Counted from the stretch's first letter, positions 15,813-27,321 are shown. The stretch is DNA of 64,000 bases from Candidatus Solirubrobacter pratensis (GCF_000425945.1 NZ_KE384480.1:590599-654598), one strand, 5' to 3'. Notes: generated by a model not told the origin, from the letters alone. Program-made: numbers and translations.

Positions 15813-17167
15813 CCGACATCGAGCGCGCTTCTGCGGTCGAGCCCGTCGCATGTCAGACCCGTCAGAGCTTTGAGGCCCGTGAGGGGGGAACAGGGCCGGC
15901 GGTGCTGTTGGACGAGGTGTCCAGCGAGGTCGGCAGCTACATCGCCTTGCGGCCGGAGCAGACGACGGCGGTGGCCCTTTGGGTTCTGCATGCACACGCG
16001 GTCGAGGGCGCGGAGGTGACGCCGTACCTGGCGATCACGAGCGCGGAGAAGCGCTCGGGCAAGTCATTGCTGCTGCTCACGCTCCAGCAGCTCGTGCCGC
16101 ACGCCTGGTACGCGATCGCGCCGACAGAGGCGGTGCTCTACCGCAAGATCGCGCGAGATCGCCCGACCCTGCTTCTGGACGAGGTCGATACGTTCTTTGG
16201 ACGCAACGCCGCCCAGCACGAAGGCGTCCGCGCGCTCCTGAACGCGGGCCATCGCCGCGGCGCGACCGTGCCACGCTGCGTCGGCAAGAATTACGAGGTC
16301 CACGACTTCCCGACGTTCTGCGCGAAGGCGCTCGCCGCAATCGGCGAGCTTCCGGACACCGTCGCAGACCGCTCGATTCAGATTCGCCTGCGCCGTCGCG
16401 CGGTTCACGAGACGGTTGCTCGTTCCTACCGGCGCGAGGTCGAGGCCCGGCTCACCCCGCTGCGTGACCGGATCGCCGAGTGGGCGGTGGACGCGACCCC
16501 AGCTCTCGTCGATGCCCGTCCCGCGTTTCCCGAGGCGCTTCACGACCGCGCCGCGGATGCCTGGGAGCCGCTGTTCGCCATCGCCGATGCCGCCGGCGGA
16601 GACTGGCCCGAAAGCGCGCGCCGTGCCGCGATCCTGCTGTCCGGGGGCCAGCTCGACGACGGTTCGCTCGGGATCCGCTTGCTGGCCGACATCCAGGAGG
16701 TCTTTGCCCACGACGATCGCCTCTCCACGACCGAGCTCGTGAGGCGTCTTCACGGCCTTGCCGAAGCGCCATGGTCCGAGATTGCCGACGGCCGACCGCT
16801 GACGGCCGCCCGGTTGGCCGCGTTGCTGCGCGCGTACGACATCTCCAGCCGGCAGATCCGCCTACCCGACCGTCGCGCGCAGGGGTACCACCGACATCAG
16901 TTCGAGGACGCCTGGTCGCGCTACCTGCCGGCGACACCTTCCGGAGACCGTCACGTTGCCCCTGACAACCCTGACACGGACGCCACCGCCGCTGGCGCGA
17001 ACCCGAGTGGGTGGATGCCGACGGAATCGGAGGCCGTCGCGAGGCAAGCGCGCCACGAACCGCGCGACCTGACGCTGAGTGACTTCAGCGCCGAATTGCT
17101 CAAATCTGACCGAACGCTCGAGGAGGCGGTCTTGCTGATCGACCGACGGATAGCCCTCGAGACTTGA
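15809..17167 (+). CDS. DUF3631-type P-loop ATPase of an integrative element
   Basis: The 452-residue protein starts at GTG 15809, preceded by GAGG. It has a Walker A (TSAEKRSGKSLLLL) and a Walker B (LLLDEVDTFFG), then AGHRRGATVPR and an Arg finger-like RSIQIRLRRR, the DUF3631 layout. Such proteins accompany primases in phages and integrative elements and probably act in replication or plasmid-like maintenance. It lies in the recombinase-flanked region and is intact. Confidence 0.8.
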   Translation: MTDIERASAVEPVACQTRQSFEAREGGTGPAVLLDEVSSEVGSYIALRPEQTTAVALWVLHAHAVEGAEVTPYLAITSAEKRSGKSLLLLTLQQLVPHAWYAIAPTEAVLYRKIARDRPTLLLDEVDTFFGRNAAQHEGVRALLNAGHRRGATVPRCVGKNYEVHDFPTFCAKALAAIGELPDTVADRSIQIRLRRRAVHETVARSYRREVEARLTPLRDRIAEWAVDATPALVDARPAFPEALHDRAADAWEPLFAIADAAGGDWPESARRAAILLSGGQLDDGSLGIRLLADIQEVFAHDDRLSTTELVRRLHGLAEAPWSEIADGRPLTAARLAALLRAYDISSRQIRLPDRRAQGYHRHQFEDAWSRYLPATPSGDRHVAPDNPDTDATAAGANPSGWMPTESEAVARQARHEPRDLTLSDFSAELLKSDRTLEEAVLLIDRRIALET

Positions 17168-17352
17168 GCAGCCCAGTCGCCGCCCCGTGCTCAGGTGGGA
17201 CGCGCGCCCGTGGCGTCGCCGCGAAGAAGATGTGCCAGACCCCACCGCAGGGGACGCGGCCGCCCCGGTCCGCCACGAACTGCGAGACCGTGGGACGGGT
17301 GGGCTTCGGACCAATGGGTAGGCGAACGCAGCTTGTAGACGTTCCACCGGCA

Positions 17353-18311
17353 CTACGTGTCCTCGACGAACGCGGCGATGGTGTAGCTGGCGTGGCCGTC
17401 GAGCGCGTGACGCGCCCGGTCGTACCGCCGGGTCGTGCGAGGATCAGCGTGCCCGGCGGCGTCCTGGACGCGATGAAGCGGCACGCCGGCCTCGAGCGAC
17501 AGGGTCACGAACGTGTGGCGCAGCGAGTGAGGCGAGAGGGTCTTCGCGATCCCCGCCGCGCGAGCGAGCCGGCGGATCGCGCGAGCCGCGTCGTGCCGGT
17601 CCAGGCGACCACCGTCGTTCGCCAGCAGCAAGGCGCCCTGAGCACGCCCGTGCACGTGCACGTGGACGGCGGTGCGAGTGCGGGGGGCGAGGGGAAGGAT
17701 GGCGCGGCGGTTCCCCTTCCCGATCAGCGTGAGTGTTCGGTGCCCGCGCTGTTCGCCCAGATCGGTGACGTCAGCGCCGCAGGCGGCCGAGACCCTGACA
17801 CCGTTCAGCGCCAGAAGGCACACGAGCGCGTGATCTCTGGGGCCTGCGTCTTCGGCGGCGCCGAGGAGTTGACGGAGCTCTCGGCGATCGAGACCGAGGG
17901 TGGGGGAGTCTTCTGGGACGTGCGGCCGCCGTACATGCGCGACGGGGGAGCGGTCCAGGACCCGTTCTTCCACGGCGTATCGGTAGAGCCCGGCGAGCGC
18001 GGAGAGGCGTCGCGCCACCGTTGCCGGCGCGCGCCCGAGGTGTTCGAGCGAGCGCGCGTAGAACTCGATGTGCATTCGCTGCGCGCGCAACGGCGCGACG
18101 CCGTATGTGGCGCACCACGCAAAGAAGTCAGCGAGATCGCGACCGTACGCAGCGCGTGTCTGCTCCGACGTGTACCCGGCGAGGAACGCCCGCGCAAGCA
18201 ACTCGCCATCGTGACGAACGACGGGCAGGGGAGACGGCCGTTGCACCAACGCGAGAGCCCGCGTCGCGCCTATGGACAGCGGCTCGCCGACGAGCTCCTC
18301 GTTCTGCTCGT

Positions 18312-18315
<4 letters not shown>
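17353..18315 (-). CDS. Tyrosine recombinase B (XerC/D type)
   Basis: The 320-residue recombinase has a SAM-like core-binding domain (about 35-125) and a complete catalytic set: Arg in NGVRVSA, Lys in IGKGNRR, HxLR in SPHSLRHTF, His in AGHADP and Tyr in RRYDRA. It should be able to cleave and rejoin DNA. GTG 18315 overlaps the end of the truncated recombinase frame (GTGA), a gene arrangement seen in tandem recombinase elements. It is not close in sequence to integrase A. Confidence 0.88.
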
Positions 18316-18993
<678 letters not shown>

Positions 18994-19080
18994 GGATTCA
19001 GTGAGCGTGATCGTATATTACGAAAGTGTGAGAACTGCAATGAGTGGGAGGATGTTGACCCTCGAGAGTGCGGCATCCGC

Positions 19081-19527
19081 GTGGTACACGTGCCTCTTCG
19101 CGCTCGAGATGGCCGCGTACGCGCGTGGACGGTGATCGACCGAGATGACGCTCCGCGCGTGCTCGAGCATCGGTGGCACCTCGACTCACACGGATACGCC
19201 ATCTCTCATATCCGTCACGACGCAATCCGGCGGACGGTGCTGATGCACCGCTTCATACTTGACGCGCCGGCTGGAGTTTGCGTCGACCATCGCAATCGCA
19301 AGAGGCTCGATAATCGACGACGCAACTTGCGCCTCGTCACACATGCCGAGAACATGATGAATGTGGGTTCTAACCGGGGTGCGACATCGTCTTACCGCGG
19401 CGTATCGTGGAGTGCGCGTCTCGGAAAATGGGTGGCGAGCTTCCGCGGGCGCCACTTAGGATGCTTCGAAGACGAACTCGAGGCGGCACGGTGCGCCGCC
19501 TGCGCTCGGAAGTCGGCCGTCCTTTGA
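19081..19527 (+). CDS. HNH endonuclease with AP2-like DNA-binding domain
   Basis: A 148-residue protein from GTG 19081 (start uncertain). The HNH core is visible: LMHRFIL, CVDHRNRKRLDNRRRNLR and the closing HAENMMN. An AP2-like three-strand domain follows (SYRGVSWSARLGKWVASFRG, HLGCFEDELEAARC) and seems shortened at its end. Such proteins are phage- or intron-associated homing endonucleases. Codon use and AT content near its 5' end (19000-19040) differ from neighbours, which suggests a recent insertion. Confidence 0.78.
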   Translation: MVHVPLRARDGRVRAWTVIDRDDAPRVLEHRWHLDSHGYAISHIRHDAIRRTVLMHRFILDAPAGVCVDHRNRKRLDNRRRNLRLVTHAENMMNVGSNRGATSSYRGVSWSARLGKWVASFRGRHLGCFEDELEAARCAACARKSAVL

Positions 19528-19877
19528 GTTGTCCCTAATCGCCGCGGTCATTTTCGTCAAACGCGTGGTCGGCAAGATCCACATGTCCTGTTCGGCTCGT
19601 CGAGCCGCATCGGTGACGGAACGACCGTCAGTGGCGCGCGAAAGAACGACACGACAAAGGAGGTCCATCAGTCCATCACCAAGCGCGAATGCATGGGCGC
19701 GCGCGATTGCCGTCGAGGGGCAATCTGCGAGTTGGGCGCTAGCGCATGGCCCAGTAGCTCGCGCACAAGATTGCCTGGGGCGGCGGTTCCGCGGAAGCGC
19801 GGCGGAATCCGGTGGCGCCCGTCGGTCCCGGGGGCAGGACGCCTGGGCATGGCGTCCGGTGGAGCTTGAGCAAGTTG
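19528..19877. other. Intergenic region without a gene
   Basis: About 350 bases between the endonuclease gene and the end of the PLD gene. No frame gives a protein-like sequence, and no repeat or terminator was recognised. It is the probable border between the integrative element and the defence-like island. Confidence 0.45.
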
Positions 19878-22466
19878 TCAGGCCGCGGCCGCCGTCTGAA
19901 GGCCAAGCAGCTCGCTCAGGGCCCCGCCCTGGCGTTCGATGGCGGCGAGTCGGTCTGCCGTGATGACGACGGTCGACTTGAGCCTCGTGCCGCCGGCCAT
20001 GCTGCCCATGCGGGCGACCGCCGGGTGACCGGGCCGCAGGACCGCCACGCAGTCGCCAGCCTCGATGCCGATAGCTTCCGTCTTGCGGAAACGCATGGCG
20101 TTCAGCGCGGCTTCTACGACCCGCGGGTCCGCGAGGGGGTCCTTGATGCCGTCGATGATGATCCTCAGGGGAACATGCTCGTTGCCGATGTTGCGCAGCG
20201 CGACGCGTCGCAGGCCCAGTGTCTCGGCGAGGCCCTCACACCACTTCTCCTCGTCCAAGTACTCAGCTCGGGCCAGGAGGACGTCCTCGATCTCCCGCTG
20301 GTCGTGCTCCTCGCCGAGCACGCGGCCGACGAGCTCGCCGGTCCGCTCGCCGACGCTCATCACATTCGAGTCGATCAGCCCGCGCCGCAGGTAGGGCTGC
20401 CACTCGTAGACGATGCTTTTCCACGGACGGTGAGGACGCAGCGCCAGGTAGGCGAGGGCCGCTGCCCATTCACTGACGGCGTCGTCGAGCTGGTACAGGA
20501 CGGTGGCGCGCAGCTGCTCGTCCGCGCGGCCAAGGAAGCCGGGCGACTTGCCGTCGCCGAGGAAGGCGCCGAACAGCTCGCCCGCGAGGCGGACGAGCCG
20601 GTCTTCGTCAAGGGCCCCCTCGGCCCAGGCGGTGACGAGGACGCTGACCAGCGCCTGGTAGTTCGCGGCGGGCGCGTCGGGGCGCAGCAGCGCGTGGCGC
20701 GGGTCGCTGACGGCTCGGCACCAGCGACTGAGGACGTTGGTGACCCGCACGCGCTGGCGTGCCTCCAGCGACCACGAGACGCCGGTGGGCCCGTCGTCGC
20801 CCTCGGGCGGCGGCTCGCCGGTCGGCGCGCCGGTGATGAGCCGTAGCACTGGGTGGTCCAGCGGCGCCTTGGCGAGCATGATCTCCAGCTCGCGGAACAG
20901 GTCGTGGCCGATAGGCATGACTGTAGGTCCGATGCGGCGGTAGTTCTGCGTGCGTGGGTCGTAGTTGAGCTCCTCGGAGATCAGCCGGTCCCAGAAGTCG
21001 GTGCTCTCTTCCTCGGGCGCCTCGTCCTGGGCGCCTTGCGCGCGCCGGGCGGCAGGCGTTTCATCAATGTCGAAAATGCACTGCTGGTGCAGCCAGCCCA
21101 TCAGCCGCCCGAGCGGCGTCTCGGCGTCCTGCTCGTGCATTTCGCCGGGGCGATCACGGGACGGGTCGCGGCTGGCCAGGCTGCGGTCGAGCGCGTTGGG
21201 GTCGTCGATCGCCACGGCGTTGGACACGATCTCGCCATCGCGATCTGCGAGCCACGCGAGACGAGGCGGCTCGTCGTGGTCGGCGAGCGCCTCGTTGCTG
21301 AGGTTCCCGTCGAGCGGTGTCGTCCCGTGCGCCCAGGCCAGCTGCTGGCCCGGTTCAGGCTCAGGTTCGGCCGTGATGGCGATCCGCCCGTCCTTGCGCC
21401 AGGTGGCGCGTCTGAGCGCCACGATCGGGCGACCCTCGGCCGGGTCATCGGAATCGAACTTCAGGTCGTGCAGGTGGTCGGTCGGCACGTCGATGAGCTC
21501 TAGTCCCGAGCTGAGGAAGGGGTGGCGGACCTGATCGGCCGAGCCGCGGCGGATGAGCGCCACCTCGCAGTTGCCGCGGCTTGCGTCGGCGTGCGTGAGC
21601 GTGAGCGCGGCGCGTGAGAGGTTCGGTGAGCCGCAGAGCAGCAGGCCCTGGTCGCCGCAGACGGCGCCGACGAGCTTGGCGTGCACGAACGTCGCCGGCT
21701 CGAAGCGGTGCAGGTGAACGTCGCACCCGGCGGCCTGAAGAACACCGGCCAGCGACGGGCCGTGCACGCTGGTCGCTAGCCCGAGATACAGGTGCAGGCG
21801 CTTGGGGGACGTCCGGCCGAGCACGCCGGCCAAGGCGAGCGCGTCGCGATCGTAGTACGGGGCGCTGACGTGCAGTTCGTCGACGGTTCCGGGAAGCTGC
21901 TCGACGAACTGCTCGAGCAGTGGCTGCTCGTCGTTGACGGCAAACGGCGTGGGACCGACGGGCCCAGGCATCCACGGGGACTGCTCTCGCAGGGCCGTGA
22001 AGCGCCGGCTCAGTTGCTCGTCGTCGGCGTTGTCGACTAGCCAGCCGATCCACCGCGCCCACGCTCGCAGCGTGGCCAGCCCTTCGTCGGTGCTCGTGTC
22101 GAAGGAGGTGAACACCTCCTTGCCAGCGTCGAGGCCGCTGCGGGTGAGGTTGCCGGAGCCGATCACAAGGGTGGCCTCGTCACGGCGGGCGAAGAGGAAG
22201 GTCTTGGGGTGGAAGGCGCCGCCACCCGGTAGCTGGACGCCGCGCAGGAGATAGACGCGGTTGGCCTGCCGAGCCAGGTAGTGCTCGTCCGGTTCCAGCC
22301 GGTCCCACATCTGGCTGAGCTTCCAGTGGTCGGCGAGCACGACCACATTCAGGGGCGGGCCGCCGAGCTGGCGCAGCAGGTACTGGTCGAACAGCGTCAG
22401 CTCGAGCGCATACGTCGTGCCCCAGAAGGCCCGCGTGCCCGGCCGGAAGTGGGCGGCGACCTTCAC
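19878..22466 (-). CDS. PLD-superfamily protein (two HxK motifs), probable defence effector
   Basis: The 862-residue protein starts at GTG 22466, overlapping the upstream gene's stop (GTGA). Two PLD-like active sites are visible: H86-x-K88 (AFHPKTFLF) followed by GSGNLTRSG, and H262-x-K264 (FVHAKLVG) followed by GSPNLSRAA. The Asp of the classical HKD motif is replaced, as in the helicase-linked and DrmC-like PLD families that probably act as nucleases. The remaining ~550 residues are helical and unrecognised. It forms a two-gene cassette with the next protein. Anti-phage function is inference from the domain type and the island. Confidence 0.8.
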   Translation of the reverse strand: MKVAAHFRPGTRAFWGTTYALELTLFDQYLLRQLGGPPLNVVVLADHWKLSQMWDRLEPDEHYLARQANRVYLLRGVQLPGGGAFHPKTFLFARRDEATLVIGSGNLTRSGLDAGKEVFTSFDTSTDEGLATLRAWARWIGWLVDNADDEQLSRRFTALREQSPWMPGPVGPTPFAVNDEQPLLEQFVEQLPGTVDELHVSAPYYDRDALALAGVLGRTSPKRLHLYLGLATSVHGPSLAGVLQAAGCDVHLHRFEPATFVHAKLVGAVCGDQGLLLCGSPNLSRAALTLTHADASRGNCEVALIRRGSADQVRHPFLSSGLELIDVPTDHLHDLKFDSDDPAEGRPIVALRRATWRKDGRIAITAEPEPEPGQQLAWAHGTTPLDGNLSNEALADHDEPPRLAWLADRDGEIVSNAVAIDDPNALDRSLASRDPSRDRPGEMHEQDAETPLGRLMGWLHQQCIFDIDETPAARRAQGAQDEAPEEESTDFWDRLISEELNYDPRTQNYRRIGPTVMPIGHDLFRELEIMLAKAPLDHPVLRLITGAPTGEPPPEGDDGPTGVSWSLEARQRVRVTNVLSRWCRAVSDPRHALLRPDAPAANYQALVSVLVTAWAEGALDEDRLVRLAGELFGAFLGDGKSPGFLGRADEQLRATVLYQLDDAVSEWAAALAYLALRPHRPWKSIVYEWQPYLRRGLIDSNVMSVGERTGELVGRVLGEEHDQREIEDVLLARAEYLDEEKWCEGLAETLGLRRVALRNIGNEHVPLRIIIDGIKDPLADPRVVEAALNAMRFRKTEAIGIEAGDCVAVLRPGHPAVARMGSMAGGTRLKSTVVITADRLAAIERQGGALSELLGLQTAAAA

Positions 22467-24085
22467 CCGAACACCCGCGTGATGAGGCCGCGGCCCTCGC
22501 CCGTGAGCCGCGGCACGTCGTCTTCGCCGACGCGCTCCCACAGGCCCATGTCCTCGCTGAGCGACGAGAGCGCATTCCGGCGCGCCCCGGAGGGCGCGAA
22601 GCGGTCGTGGCCGGTGGGATAGAAACGCAGCCGCCCCTCCTCCCAGCAAAAGCGGAAGGTCGACTCGGGGAGCTTGGAGTAGGCGATCACCTCGTGCGGG
22701 CCGAGGACGAACGTCCGAAGCGCCCACATCAGGGCCTCCCCGACCGCCGAATTCGTGGCAAGCTCACCGCGAACTGCGGTCACCGTCCGCAGAAGGCCGG
22801 ACTGGTGATCGGAGTCCTGAAGCGCGACCCATTCCCACGGGCCGAGAACGCTGCCGGCCGGCGGCGTATGCGCCTCGAACCACAGCAGCGCCGCCATCCC
22901 GGACATCGCAGTGTTCTGCTGCTGGGTCCAGGCGCGCACGTCCTCCCAGTGGAGTCCCTCAGCGGCCGTGAGGACCGTCTGTCGGTACTCGCTCAGCGGC
23001 TGGTCGGGCCGCCAGGCGACGGTTTTCCCGCCGAGCTCGAAGGCGCCGGCGCCGGCCAGACGGCCGGTGACGAACTCGTGCAACTCGTCGCGTGACATCC
23101 CGTCGTGCTCCTGCACATCGAGGCCACGACGGCAGAACTCCGTCCACAGCGAGGAGACCGCGTCTTGGACGCACTCCTTCATCGCCAGCGCGCCCCAGGA
23201 GGCATAGGCCTCCGAACGCGATGCGGCTTGCGTTCGCTGCTCATGGAAGGCGTCGATGGTGCCGCGACGGAACGCGCCGTCGTGGCGCGCGACGTCGGGA
23301 TGGCGGTCAACTTGGTCGAGGAAGAGCGCGAACGCACGGCGACGCTGCTGTACCTGCTCGGCACGATCCTCGCGCACTTGGTCGAAGTAGGCGGCGCGAA
23401 TGGCCCGCTGTTCAGCGGGGCGCTCACGCAGCCGGCATAGGCACGCGTGTTCGGCGAGTTCCCGGATCACGTCGAGCGGGATGGGATCGACGCCGTTCAT
23501 GTAGTGCTTGGCGTATGTCGTCTCGGTGATCGCTTCGCGGAACGCCTGAGCGAGCGCCTCGGCGTGCTCGGACGCGGGGTGCAGCACGTCAATGCGCGTC
23601 GTCGTCTCACCCAGTGCGGCGCCGGCAGGGATGACGATGTCGAGGTCGACGAGCGGGGAGCGGTAGTACAGCCCGTACCCGCCCATCGAGCTCTCAACGG
23701 CGAGCCGGCGCGCGAACTCGTCCGGCTCCGCTCGGGCGTCGGGGCGCGCGCGGTCGCTGCCGATCGCCTTCGACGCTCCGCAGTGACGCGGGCACAACTG
23801 CATCGCCAAGCACAGCTCGTACTCGCGCAACCGGATGAACTCGCCGAGCGATGCATTGTCAGCCGCTAGGCGACGCTGCTGGTACTCCGACAGCAGGAAG
23901 GGATAGATCGTCAGGTAACGGGCGCGCTCGCTCAGCGCCAAGACGCCCGGAAGCAGCGCCGGCATGATGCGGTCCAGCGTGATCGTCTGGAACCCGAGCG
24001 GGTCGCGGCCGCGCTTGATCGTGAGCGCCGGCGTGACCCACTCGACGAGCGGCCCTTCAGCGGGTTCGACGGCGACAAGCGTCAT
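22463..24085 (-). CDS. Large uncharacterised partner of the PLD protein
   Basis: ATG 24085 gives 540 residues; upstream frame sequence is not protein-like. The N-terminus (RDPLGFQTITLDRIMPALLP, then ERARYLTIYPFLLSEY) faintly recalls DUF6361, a family I remember next to PLD and helicase genes; this is tentative. The remainder is helical with scattered Cys and Trp, with no catalytic motif seen. GTGA coupling to the PLD gene implies fixed stoichiometry and a shared job, possibly as sensor. Confidence 0.7.
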   Translation of the reverse strand: MTLVAVEPAEGPLVEWVTPALTIKRGRDPLGFQTITLDRIMPALLPGVLALSERARYLTIYPFLLSEYQQRRLAADNASLGEFIRLREYELCLAMQLCPRHCGASKAIGSDRARPDARAEPDEFARRLAVESSMGGYGLYYRSPLVDLDIVIPAGAALGETTTRIDVLHPASEHAEALAQAFREAITETTYAKHYMNGVDPIPLDVIRELAEHACLCRLRERPAEQRAIRAAYFDQVREDRAEQVQQRRRAFALFLDQVDRHPDVARHDGAFRRGTIDAFHEQRTQAASRSEAYASWGALAMKECVQDAVSSLWTEFCRRGLDVQEHDGMSRDELHEFVTGRLAGAGAFELGGKTVAWRPDQPLSEYRQTVLTAAEGLHWEDVRAWTQQQNTAMSGMAALLWFEAHTPPAGSVLGPWEWVALQDSDHQSGLLRTVTAVRGELATNSAVGEALMWALRTFVLGPHEVIAYSKLPESTFRFCWEEGRLRFYPTGHDRFAPSGARRNALSSLSEDMGLWERVGEDDVPRLTGEGRGLITRVFG

Positions 24086-24106
24086 GGCGCCACAATAATC
24101 CGAGGG

Positions 24107-24460
24107 GTGGACAGCATGACGCGAATGGGCGAGGTATCCGCCGCGAAGGTCGTGACCGTAGCGGAGCCGATCGAGAGTCCGCTCCCAGCGAAGATCCAGG
24201 AGGCGCTCGGCGAGCTGGTCGGGGCCGCGCGGGAGGGGCTGCTGGCGCCCAGCGTCGGCGTCGGGCTCGGCGTCGTGCACGAGCTGATGGAGCTCGAAGT
24301 CGAGGAGGTCGTGGGCCCGAAGGGCAAGCACAAGCCGGATCGCAGGGCGGTGCGTCACGGCCACGAGGACGGGTCGATGACGCTGGGCGGCCGGCGCGTG
24401 GGGGTCCGCCGCCCCCGGATGCGAACGGCCGACGGCGAGCACGAGCTCGACGTGGCAGGC
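24107..24460 (+). pseudogene. IS256-family transposase fragment (N-terminal part)
   Basis: About 118 residues match the start of an actinobacterial IS256 transposase: VGVGLGVVHELMELEVEEVV, GPKGKH, RHGHEDGSMTLGGRRVGVRR and TADGEHEL. After 24460 the frame continues but the family pattern stops, and the DDE catalytic domain is absent. It begins 21 bases from the PLD cassette start on the opposite strand, so the insertion sequence is a dead relic at the cassette border. Confidence 0.8.
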
Positions 24461-25096
24461 GACCCACGGCCGAGCGTCCTCGAGCCGCTCCGGACGCGGG
24501 GAGATCGGGCGGGCCGCCCGGGAGCGCGGTTGGTCGGTTGGCAGCGATCACCCGGAACGCGATTTCCTGCTCGCAGTGGCGCTCGATCCGCCGTGACGGG
24601 CGTGCGGCCCGCGATTAACGGCGACGGGAGCAGCGCGAGGGCGCATCGGTGGGAACGCGCTCGACGCCTGGCCACGGGGCTCCCGGTTGATCGTCCGGCG
24701 CGAGCACCCCGCACCCGGGCGCGCAGCTGAGCTTCACCGGCGGTTCAAGCGTCACGCCGCGCCACCTGCGCGAGCGCACGGCAAGCCCACCGACCATCGC
24801 GCAACGTCCGGCGCGCGGCCGGCGCTTCGCTCTGCTCGCACAAGCAATCGGCGACGGCCAGCGACCGCTCGCCAAGCCCGCCAGGCGGCTCCGCAGACCG
24901 CCCATCACCCAACCCCACTCACTACAATCCCGACGACCGGCGTTCACCAGCTCGTCAGATCAGCTTGCTGGCGAATCAAGGGTCACGCCCTTGGCCCGAC
25001 TGTCGAGATGGGTTGGACAGTCGTCCATATTTTTGCGATTGCCAAGCGTGTCTGCTCCCCGTCCGAGGTTTTCGACGACTAGCGGGGGAACGTCGT
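24461..25096. other. Transposase scar and amidase upstream region
   Basis: About 640 bases of degraded sequence. Frames are Arg/Ala/Pro-rich with no recognisable domain. The last 20 bases hold the purine-rich GGGGGAA that probably serves the amidase ATG. No terminal inverted repeat of the IS could be matched by eye. Confidence 0.4.
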
Positions 25097-27095
25097 ATGG
25101 CGGTTGCTGGTGAATTGAGATGGCGGCAAGGGGTCCTGGCGGGCCTGCTCGCGTTGCTGTTGGGCTTGGGCATCGCGGCGGTGCCTGCCGAGGCGGGCGC
25201 GCGGTCCGGGCCGAAGGACCGGGGCTCGTTTCATCTAGAAGAGGCGAGCATCGCTGACATTCAAACCGCGATCTTGCGCCACCAGGTGACCGTGACCGAT
25301 GTGGTTACGGGGTATCTCGCGCGCATCAAGGCGTACAACGGCACCTGCGTCGACGAACCGCAGGGAATCCTGGGGCCGATTACCCCGATCCCTCACGCAG
25401 GCCAGATCAATGCGCTGATGACGTTGAACCTCCGACCGGCGTCTCGCGCGGCGTTCGGGTTCGACGCGCGCAAGGCGCGGAGCCTGACTGACTCCGGAGA
25501 CAATGCACCGGGCATGCCTGACGCCCTAGAGGTCGCAGCGACAGAGGATGCCTAACTTCAAGCGGACGGGCAAGCTGATCGGGCCGATGCACGGCGTGGT
25601 GTTCAGCGTCAAGGACATGCTCGACACCAAGGACATGCGCACCACGTCGGGTGCCGACGCGGCGTATGCGAACGACCGTCCGCCTCATGATGCGACGGTG
25701 GTGCAGCGAATCCGCGACGCCGGTGGCATCATCCTCGCGAAGGCGAACATGGGTGAATACGCCTCGGGAAGTCGCAGCGCCTTCGGCGGGACCATGTGCA
25801 ATCCCTACGCGACTGATCGGGACGTAGGCGGCTCGAGCGGAGGCTCGGCCGCGTCGGTGGCGACAAACATGGTCACTTGCGCGCTGGGAGAAGAGGGTGG
25901 TCCTTCTATCCGAATGCCGTCGCGGTTCAACAGCGTCGTCGGGCTTTCTCAGTCCCAAGGCTTGAACAGTCGCTACGGATCTCTCAACGGAGAAGGTCTG
26001 AGTGACCGGCAAGGAGGCATCTGCAAGACGGCGACGGATGTGGCCAAGGTCCTGGACGTCACCGCCGGGTATGACCCCAACGACGAGTTGACCACCCTCA
26101 GCATCGGACGGAAGCCCACGTCGTATGTTCCCGATCTGGGGGACAACAAGAGGCCGCTGTCGGGCATGCGCATTGGTGTGGTGCGCGAGTACATGAACAA
26201 GAGCTTGTTCACCGAGGTAGACGTTCAAAGTATCGACATCGTCAACGCAGCCATCAACGACCTTCGCGGTCTGGGAGCAACGATCGTCGACCCAGGCCCG
26301 GAGGGAGCGCTCTTCCAGTCCTGCATCGACAAGTACGCGCCGGTGTCGCGGAACTCCCTCTATGTACGGCAGTTCCCGGACCTGTTCCCGGCAGGCACCG
26401 ACCAGATTCTGGCCCTGCTAAACAGGCTGTTCAACCCGTCGAACGTGCCAGGTGCGCCCACGATCCGGAACTTTGGGCCGGCTGGGGGTGCGATCGGAGA
26501 AACCAAGTACAAGATCAACCGCTACCTGATCGAGCGGGGCGACAGCAACATCAAGACGCTCACCGATCTGATTAACAAGTCGAAGTTCTACACCGACGAC
26601 TTCGTGACGAACACCCGGTTCAGGGACGTGAAGGCCACCCTGACGTCCGCGAACGCCGCAACGACCTATGACATGAGCGGGCGTATCTTCGATCGCTCCA
26701 CGATCCAAGAGATCGTGTCTCAGTGCATGGCCACCATGGACCTGGACGCTGTGACGTACCCGACGGGCAACATTCCGCCGGCGATAACGAAGGCACCCGT
26801 CGAGCCAGACAAGAACGACAGGTCGCATCAGGCTTGGACGTTGCTGAACCAGCAGGGCTTCCCGGCGATCACGGTCCCGGCGGGGTTCACCAGTCAGGTG
26901 TTCGATCGGGTGGCCGACCCGACCCAGCCACAGGGGCGCTTGGTGGGACCAATCGCCGCCAAACTTCCCGTTGGAATCGACTTCCTCGGACTGCCGTTCA
27001 ACGAGGCGACGATCCTGAAGATCGCAGCGGCCTATCAGGACGCCACGGACCGCCGCATTCCGCCAGCGGACTTCGGGCCCCTGCCCAAGTCATAA
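25097..27095 (+). pseudogene. Secreted amidase-signature enzyme split by one-base insertion
   Basis: Two adjoining frames together make one amidase of about 665 residues. Part 1 (25097-25555) has a signal peptide (GVLAGLLALLLGLGIAAVPA) and the N-terminal helical region. Part 2 (25548-27095) has FSVKD with the catalytic Lys, GGSSGGSAAS with the cis-Ser, and GEEGGPSIRMPS with the nucleophile region. An extra T at 25553 makes TAA where the family expects a continuous reading, so the break is a single base. All catalytic residues are intact. It probably hydrolysed an amide in the periplasm or medium. Low Arg/Cys bias sets it apart from neighbours, so it may be transferred. Confidence 0.85.
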
Positions 27096-27142
27096 CCCTC
27101 AATCGGGGCGAACCGCGGCCCGAATCCCGGCTCGGACTCAGA

Positions 27143-27173
27143 AGCAGGCGCCGGCCCAAAGCCGGCGCCTGCT
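27143..27173. terminator. Strong hairpin after the amidase
   Basis: A perfect 13-bp stem (AGCAGGCGCCGGC) with a five-base loop (CCAAA) lies 48 bases beyond the amidase stop. It has no T-run, as is common for high-GC actinobacterial terminators. Confidence 0.7.
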
Positions 27174-27321
27174 GTGCATGCCCGGCCTTACCGTCGTCCT
27201 CGCCCTCACACAGACCGTCCTTCATCGGCCAGGGACGGCTATGTGCGATCGACGCGACGGATATCTACGACGAATTCGCGACACCATTAGCCTCGAGGGC
27301 TGTCGACCCCGGGGGAGTCTG

